A stretch of 64,000 bases of DNA from Bacteroidales bacterium. Lineage in GTDB: Bacteria; Bacteroidota; Bacteroidia; Bacteroidales; UBA3824. The notes beneath the pieces were generated by a model. It made no database searches and was not told the origin of the DNA. It worked only from the letters and a program-made list of their open reading frames with translations. Within the stretch, counting starts at the first letter, position 1; each line of letters begins with the position of its first letter. Position numbers and translations under genes: made by a program. The stretch spans positions 24,102 to 88,101 of the forward strand of contig JAFPZK010000038.1 of NCBI GenBank assembly GCA_017417315.1. The letters are read 5' to 3'. Shown piece after piece: positions 59,019-64,000 of the stretch.

Positions 59019-60642
59019 AGTTGAATGATTTTTGATATTCTTCGTAATTGTTTATCAGTTTTAGTGCGGCGTTGAAATCCTTGTCGTATGTGTTAAGATA
59101 TTTGCGCCATTCCGAACTGCCGAAAAGAAAATATGCGTAACGTGCTTTCAGTTGTTTTAAAACGGCTTTTTCAGACTCGGTAGGGGAGAGAGGCGATATG
59201 AAGTTTTCAAATTCTTCCCTGCTTATTTTCTGACATTCCGAAGTGTCTTTTTGACAATATTCAAAAATTTCTCTTTCATGTTGACGTGTCGGGGTAAAAG
59301 AATCTGAAAATTTTTTGAAAGTCGGAAATTCTTTTCCGTAACTTTCTCTATGAGAGTTTATGTCGCTCAAAATAAAATTGTCAATAGCCTTGTTAGTATA
59401 CCATGACTGCCAAAAAGCGGGTACTGAAATCGTATCTTCGGGTATAAAAACGTCAGGAATTATGCCTAAATGCGGATAAATTTTTCGGCGCAGTTTTATT
59501 GTGTAAAAGCAACATAACGTGTCCGTGAGCGGAATTTTGTTTTTATCGGTGTTTTCGCCTCTCAAACGGCGGCTGATAATCTCACCGTTGTATTTGTTGA
59601 AACCGGCGTTTTTATATTCTTTTTGAATGCAACGTCCTGAGGGAGTGTGAATTTTTGATACCGTAATTCTGATTTGTGAACTGTCTTCGAGAGTAAAAAG
59701 TTGTTGAACGAGACCTTTGCCGAAACTTCTTCGTCCGACGATAATGCCTCTGTCCCAATCCTGAATTGCGCCGGCTATGATTTCGCTTGACGAGGCTGAC
59801 AACTCGTTGATAAGCACGCATACGCGGCTGTTAGTCAGTAGACCGCCGTTTTCAGCGAAAAGACTTTTGCTGGCCTCTGTCGATTGAGACCGCATATTGG
59901 CGATTTGGATTCCTTCGTTGAAAAAATGTGTGCAGACCTCGTTACAAGCAGTTAGAATGCCGCCCGGATTGTCTCTTAAATCAAGGATTATATTTTTGGT
60001 CTGACGTTTAGAAAACGATTTTACAGCCTCCGTGAACTCTTTGCCCGTGTTAAAGGTAAAGTAATTGATTTTCACGTATATACAACTGTCGTTGACGGCA
60101 TAATAAGATTCAATACTATTGTTTTGTATTTGGTTAGGTTCTATGGCGATGGTTTTTACTTTTTTATCTTTTATCAACCCTAACCTTATGCTGTCGCCGC
60201 TGTGGTAAATCCTTGAAAGATAGTCGGTTATTTCAGGATATTTGAGATGACTGCCCGAAAGTGTTTTGCCGTTAGCAAAGGCGATACGGTTTCCGGGTTT
60301 AAGACCTGCTTTTTCGGCGGGGCTTTGCGGGACAATGCCCGTTATGGTCATCGTGTCGTTAAAAATTCTGAAATCCATACCTATACCGCGATGAAAGGCG
60401 GGACGGTTTAGAAAATCGTCTTTTGCCTCGTTTTTCGAGCGGTATACCGAATGTGGGTCAAGCCTCTCAAAAAGTATTTTGATAGTTTCTTCCACCAATT
60501 TGTTTTTGTTGATGGTATCCATATAACTCTTTGATATAATGTCAATTACTTGTTCGAGTTTGGCAATCTCCGTATTGGTTTGGGCGTAGGTTTGTCCTAA
60601 CGAAATAAGTAATATCAGAGTTAATGCCGTTATTTTAATCAT
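59017..60642 (-). CDS. S41-family (CtpA-like) carboxy-terminal processing protease
   Basis: 541 residues. Signal peptide ending TYAQ, a PDZ domain (GIGMDFRIFNDTMTITGIVP), and the S41 core with DNPGGILTACNEV, catalytic Ser in ELSASSSEI and Lys in GRRSFGKGLVQQLF. It probably cleaves envelope proteins near their C-termini. A C-terminal helical extension of about 120 residues is typical for Bacteroidetes members. It lies 3 bases after the sirtuin gene and is co-transcribed with it. Confidence 0.92.
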   Translation of the reverse strand: MIKITALTLILLISLGQTYAQTNTEIAKLEQVIDIISKSYMDTINKNKLVEETIKILFERLDPHSVYRSKNEAKDDFLNRPAFHRGIGMDFRIFNDTMTITGIVPQSPAEKAGLKPGNRIAFANGKTLSGSHLKYPEITDYLSRIYHSGDSIRLGLIKDKKVKTIAIEPNQIQNNSIESYYAVNDSCIYVKINYFTFNTGKEFTEAVKSFSKRQTKNIILDLRDNPGGILTACNEVCTHFFNEGIQIANMRSQSTEASKSLFAENGGLLTNSRVCVLINELSASSSEIIAGAIQDWDRGIIVGRRSFGKGLVQQLFTLEDSSQIRITVSKIHTPSGRCIQKEYKNAGFNKYNGEIISRRLRGENTDKNKIPLTDTLCCFYTIKLRRKIYPHLGIIPDVFIPEDTISVPAFWQSWYTNKAIDNFILSDINSHRESYGKEFPTFKKFSDSFTPTRQHEREIFEYCQKDTSECQKISREEFENFISPLSPTESEKAVLKQLKARYAYFLFGSSEWRKYLNTYDKDFNAALKLINNYEEYQKSFN

Positions 60643-60645
60643 GTT

Positions 60646-61380
60646 TTAAGTAAATTCTTTTATAATAGTGTTTAATGCGTTACCGGCTTTTTCCTGAATG
60701 AAAATGTCCGTAATGCTGTCCGTATAAGCGGATTTTTTGGGGTTGATTTCTATAATTGTTGCGCCGTGTTGTTTTGCTACGGTCGGAATGTATGCTGCCG
60801 GAGTAACCTCGCCCGTTGTCCCGACAACCAAAACAACGTCCGATTTTTCGGCAAGGGCAAACGATTCTTTGTAGGCATCTTGGGGTATACCTTCACCGAA
60901 AAATATGAAATCAGGCTTCAAAACACCGCCGCAGGAGCATTTTGGTGGCAGGTTTTCGAGGTTTACAGAGCCTGAGGCATATTTTTTTCCGCATTTTATG
61001 CAAACCATTTTGTCTAATGTGCCGTGAAATTCAATAACTTTTTTGCTGCCGGCTTTTTGGTGAAGATTGTCGATATTCATGGTTACGACGGCTTTTAGAA
61101 TGTCTTTTTCCTCCAATTTTGCAAGAGCAAAGTGTGCCGCATTCGGAGAAGACTCGCCCCAATATTCGTAGAATATTTCTTTTATTGTAGTCCAACATTC
61201 TTTTGTTCGTGAGTAAAACGTCTGTAAATCAAGAATATGCGGATCATATTTCGACCACAAACCGCCTTCGCCCCTAAAAGAAGGTATGCCGCTTTCAACG
61301 CTGATACCGGCTCCCGTAAACGCTATAAGATGTTTAGCGTTTTTGATGATTCGGGCTGCTTTTAAAGTGTTTTCCTCCAT
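60646..61380 (-). CDS. cobB: Sir2-family NAD-dependent protein deacylase
   Basis: 244 residues. NAD-binding GAGISVESGIPSFRG, TMNIDNLHQKAG, catalytic His in EFHGTL, zinc Cys in CIKCGKKY and KCSCGG, then DFIFFGEGIP and VVGTTGEVTPAAYIP. It removes acetyl or other acyl groups from lysines using NAD. Length is standard for bacterial CobB. First of a two-gene operon with the S41 protease, an unusual pairing. The -7 element TAACTTTG is 28 bases upstream. Confidence 0.93.
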   Translation of the reverse strand: MEENTLKAARIIKNAKHLIAFTGAGISVESGIPSFRGEGGLWSKYDPHILDLQTFYSRTKECWTTIKEIFYEYWGESSPNAAHFALAKLEEKDILKAVVTMNIDNLHQKAGSKKVIEFHGTLDKMVCIKCGKKYASGSVNLENLPPKCSCGGVLKPDFIFFGEGIPQDAYKESFALAEKSDVVLVVGTTGEVTPAAYIPTVAKQHGATIIEINPKKSAYTDSITDIFIQEKAGNALNTIIKEFT

Positions 61381-61407
61381 CTGTCCTCAGTTTTAAAAAT
61401 TACACTG

Positions 61408-61415
61408 CAAAGTTA
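61408..61415 (-). promoter_or_regulatory. -7 element of the sirtuin/S41 operon
   Basis: TAACTTTG on the minus strand, 28 bases before the sirtuin start. No TTG at the expected distance. The rest of 61381-61530 is AT-rich, between divergent genes. Confidence 0.5.
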
Positions 61416-61530
61416 TAATTTAATTTTTTTTGTTAAGATTTTTTATATATAAAAATAGTGAAAAAATTGATTTTTTTTGTTTTTTTTGCATTATAATTTT
61501 TTTAAACTTTAAATTACACATAAAAAAAGC

Positions 61531-62889
61531 ATGAAAAGAAAATTTTTTTACGCATTTATGGTCTTAGCGGTTGCCGCATTTAGTTTGTCGTCGTGTTCAA
61601 AGAGCGATAGCAAAGAGCCTGAACCCGACCCGACACCCGTTACTCCCGACCCGACACCCGTTACACCCGATCCGACTCCGACGCCTGAGCCGACACCGAC
61701 ACCTCAGCCGTCAAATCTGACCCTTACAAACAAGGAGCATAGTACGGTTACGTCTTTGAAAGATGCTAAAACTCCTGCTGACATTGTTTCAGCAATGGGT
61801 ATGGGCTGGAATCTCGGCAATCAGATGGACGCTTGGGATAATGAAATAGCAAACGAGACTTGTTGGGGCAATCCGAAGACAACTCAGGAGGCTTTTGACA
61901 AAATAGCCGCTGCGGGAATAAAGACAGTCAGAATACCCGTAACTTGGATGGGACATTTCGGCGAGGCTCCTGATTACAAGATTGAAGAGACATGGCTGAA
62001 CCGCGTTGCCGAAATTGTCGGTTATGCCGAAAAAGCCGGTCTTAACGCCATTATCAACATTCACCATGACGGTGCTAACAGTCAGCATTGGCTTGACATC
62101 AAAAATGCTGCTCTTACCTCTGCTAAAAATACTGAAATCAAAGCCAAAATCAAAGCTCTTTGGACACAAATTGCAGAAAAGTTCAAAGATAAAGGCGATT
62201 TTTTGATTTTTGAAGGGTTCAATGAGATACAAGACGGTGCTTGGGGCTGGGGTGCTAACCGCACTGACGGCGGCAAGCAGTACAAAACCATGAACGAGTG
62301 GCTTCAAATTTTTGTTGACGCAGTACGTTCTACGGGCGGAAATAACGAGACCCGTTGGCTCGGAATTCCGGCTTATAACACCGACATTGATTTGTGCGAA
62401 CATTTAGTTTTGCCGGCAGACCCCGCTAACAAACTTTTGGTAGCTGTACACTTTTATATGAATTATAAATATACCCTTGAAAATGAGTATAGTTCTTGGG
62501 GACATACCGGCAAAAACAATTCTCCCGAAGGTCAGGAAAAAGACATCAGAGAGGCTTTGAAAAAAATGTACGACCGTTATACTTCAAAAGGTACACCTGT
62601 TTATGTCGGCGAAATGGGCAATATTTATCACGGCGGCGATGCTGAAAAATACAGAAAGTATTATTTTGAATACGTGGTAAAATGTATGCACGAAAATTAT
62701 CTTGCGCCGATAGTTTGGGACAACGGTTCTACAAAGTCGGGAAGAGAATGTCACGGATATTTCAATCATTCTACGGGCGAATACATCAACAACGCGGAAG
62801 AAATGATTGGAGTAATGGTAAAAGCCGTAACAAATACCGAAAGTGGTTATACTTTGGATTGGGTTTATGACAATTCAGCACCGAAATAG
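61531..62889 (+). CDS. GH5 cellulase lipoprotein
   Basis: 452 residues. Lipobox SLSSC (C22), so it is surface- or periplasm-anchored. A Pro/Thr/Asp linker (DPTPVTPDPTPVT and similar) runs to about residue 62. GH5 catalytic domain: GMGWNLGNQMDAW, RIPVTWMGH, acid/base Glu in EGFNEIQDG and nucleophile Glu in VYVGEMGNI. It should cut beta-1,4-glucans such as cellulose or related hemicellulose. It stands alone, with no SusCD or other glycoside hydrolase nearby. The linker is encoded by near-identical short DNA repeats and may vary in length. Confidence 0.92.
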   Translation: MKRKFFYAFMVLAVAAFSLSSCSKSDSKEPEPDPTPVTPDPTPVTPDPTPTPEPTPTPQPSNLTLTNKEHSTVTSLKDAKTPADIVSAMGMGWNLGNQMDAWDNEIANETCWGNPKTTQEAFDKIAAAGIKTVRIPVTWMGHFGEAPDYKIEETWLNRVAEIVGYAEKAGLNAIINIHHDGANSQHWLDIKNAALTSAKNTEIKAKIKALWTQIAEKFKDKGDFLIFEGFNEIQDGAWGWGANRTDGGKQYKTMNEWLQIFVDAVRSTGGNNETRWLGIPAYNTDIDLCEHLVLPADPANKLLVAVHFYMNYKYTLENEYSSWGHTGKNNSPEGQEKDIREALKKMYDRYTSKGTPVYVGEMGNIYHGGDAEKYRKYYFEYVVKCMHENYLAPIVWDNGSTKSGRECHGYFNHSTGEYINNAEEMIGVMVKAVTNTESGYTLDWVYDNSAPK

Positions 62890-62927
62890 TTTTTGAAAAA
62901 AATGCACAATTTTTCGGAAAATTTTAT

Positions 62928-62935
62928 TACCTTTG
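62928..62935 (+). promoter_or_regulatory. -7 element of map
   Basis: TACCTTTG, 22 bases before the map start codon; the expected TTG is not clear. Confidence 0.5.
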
Positions 62936-62957
62936 CGACTTGTAAAAATATAAGATA

Positions 62958-63824
62958 ATGGGAATTTTTAACAAAAAGAAAAAAGGCAACTGGTTTGTTC
63001 CTAAGGGTCAGGAACCTACTGAGTTTGACAAGAAAATTTTATATTGGCAAAACAAGGGTAAACTTGTTCCCAGACGCGGACTTATTTTAACGCCCGGTCA
63101 GATAGACGGTGTACGTCAGAGCGGTGTTATTAATACTGCACTTTTGGATTTGGTTCAGGAGAAGATTCACGCCGGAATGACGACTAACGAAATTGACAAG
63201 TTAGTTTATGATTTCACGAAAGCGCATGATGCAGTGCCTGCGGATTTAGGCTACGAGGGTTTTCCGAAAAGTTGTTGTGTTTCGATTAACGAAGAGGTTT
63301 GTCACGGAGTACCTTCCGACGATGTCGTTTTGGAAGAAGGGGATATTGTCAACGTTGACGTTACGACTATTTATAAAGGTTATTTTGCTGACGCTTCGCG
63401 TATGTTTATCATCGGCAAAACTACCCCCGAAAAAGAGCGTTTGGTAAAGGTTGCTAAAGAATGTCTTGAAGAAGGTATGAAAGCCGCCGTGCCTTTCAGT
63501 TTTGTCGGCGACATCGGCAACGCTATTCAAACGCACGCTCATAAAAACGGTTATACGGTGGTTCGCGACCTTTGCGGACACGGTGTCGGCTTGAAATTTC
63601 ACGAAGAGCCGGAAGTAACGCATTATGGTCGTAAAGGTACTGGAATGTTACTTGTTCCGGGTATGGTTTTCACTATTGAGCCTATGATTAATATGGGCGG
63701 TTACAAGGTTTTCATTGACGAGGACAACGGTTGGACGGTTGTAACGGACGACGAACTTCCGTCAGCACAATGGGAACATACTTTCGTTATGACAGACAAC
63801 GGATTGGAGATTTTGACGCATTAA
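62958..63824 (+). CDS. map: Methionine aminopeptidase, type I, with N-terminal extension
   Basis: 288 residues. Metal ligands: two Asp in NVDVTTIYKGYFADAS, His in CGHGVGLKFHEEP, Glu in FTIEPMIN and Glu in WEHTFVMT. It removes the initiator Met from new proteins. The first 40 residues (MGIFNKKKKGNWFVPKGQEP) are a basic extension not found in short MetAP Ia, which may contact the ribosome. Own -7 element; the Rpn-family gene follows after 35 bases. Confidence 0.93.
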   Translation: MGIFNKKKKGNWFVPKGQEPTEFDKKILYWQNKGKLVPRRGLILTPGQIDGVRQSGVINTALLDLVQEKIHAGMTTNEIDKLVYDFTKAHDAVPADLGYEGFPKSCCVSINEEVCHGVPSDDVVLEEGDIVNVDVTTIYKGYFADASRMFIIGKTTPEKERLVKVAKECLEEGMKAAVPFSFVGDIGNAIQTHAHKNGYTVVRDLCGHGVGLKFHEEPEVTHYGRKGTGMLLVPGMVFTIEPMINMGGYKVFIDEDNGWTVVTDDELPSAQWEHTFVMTDNGLEILTH

Positions 63825-63859
63825 CAAACTTAAAAAAAGTTTTTAATTAAAAGAAAATT

Positions 63860-64000
63860 ATGCAGTATTACGACCCGAAAACCGACGTTGTATTCAAAAA
63901 AGTGTTCGGTACACATCCGAACCTTACAATTAGCCTTTTGAATGCAGTTTTGCAGTTAGAAGGTAAAGAACAAATTGAAAGCATTGAATACGAACCTTCT
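63860..64000 (+). CDS. Rpn-family / PD-(D/E)XK transposase-like protein, partial
   Basis: 47 codons before the right edge: MQYYDPKTDVVFKKVFGTHP followed by LTISLLNAVLQLEGKEQIES. This opening is typical of the PF12784/Rpn group (DxxFKxxFG then LxxFLNAVL). The nuclease core lies beyond the window. It is a second member in this window and a different subtype from the one at 36099-37037, with a different N-terminus. Confidence 0.8.
   Translation, partial: MQYYDPKTDVVFKKVFGTHPNLTISLLNAVLQLEGKEQIESIEYEPS

Overview
This window reads as a chromosomal segment of a Bacteroidetes bacterium, most likely an uncultured member of the Bacteroidales. It is AT-rich. The promoters I can see mostly fit the Bacteroidetes pattern (TTG, 18-21 bases, TAnnTTTG), and all but one gene (57017) lack an obvious Shine-Dalgarno site. 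The gene content also fits: a TonB-dependent receptor, an OmpA/PD40/TPR outer-membrane protein, short lipoproteins, a bacterial alpha-2-macroglobulin, and Rpn-type PD-(D/E)XK proteins. A GH5 cellulase lipoprotein suggests a plant-fibre-rich gut or similar habitat; that is inference. I saw no tRNA, rRNA, CRISPR array or insertion sequence. No stretch over 300 bases lacks a gene.

Layout. 1-10542 (minus): one giant secreted repeat protein, with BspA-like leucine-rich repeats, then seven tandem YDG domains, then a long mixed array of YDG, MBG and Ig-like modules that runs off the left edge. Its only plausible ATG is out of frame with the body because of a run of nine G at 10498-10506, which looks like a phase-variation switch. 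10766-12743 (minus): a GT-C-like membrane protein and a WbqC-like protein. 12881-15845 (plus): an operon of an FtsE-like ATPase, a radical SAM/SPASM protein, a small lipoprotein and a TPR-like protein. This matches the uncharacterised 'rSAM/lipoprotein system' known from Bacteroidetes and is the best candidate here for a poorly understood pathway. 15962-20641 (minus): a Ca2+/Na+ exchanger, a PorE-like OmpA protein and a candidate toxin/immunity pair. 20841-22960 (plus): an XRE regulator and an AAA_14/DUF4143 ATPase.

23023-37043 (minus): an AsmA-like protein, gyrB, three small lipocalin-like proteins (one carrying a TIR-like head), a 1980-residue alpha-2-macroglobulin with a degenerate thioester site, and an Rpn-family protein. 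37210-45062 (plus): mdh, argF-type ornithine carbamoyltransferase, a DUF3108 protein, an iron-sulfur electron-transfer pair (polyferredoxin plus Tat-exported aldo/keto reductase) with an SBF transporter, and surE. A lipoprotein gene converges on surE and overlaps its end.

45960-64000: an M1 peptidase, a membrane protein with a long acidic repeat tail, a ParA ATPase with a small ParB-like partner (minus), a TonB receptor, a TPR/SpoIIE-phosphatase sensor, a CYTH protein, three unknown small proteins, an S41 protease with a sirtuin (minus), a GH5 cellulase, methionine aminopeptidase, and the start of a second Rpn-family gene cut by the right edge. Much of the window serves the cell envelope: lipoproteins, peptidases, surface repeats and transport. 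Housekeeping genes (gyrB, mdh, argF, surE, map) are interspersed.
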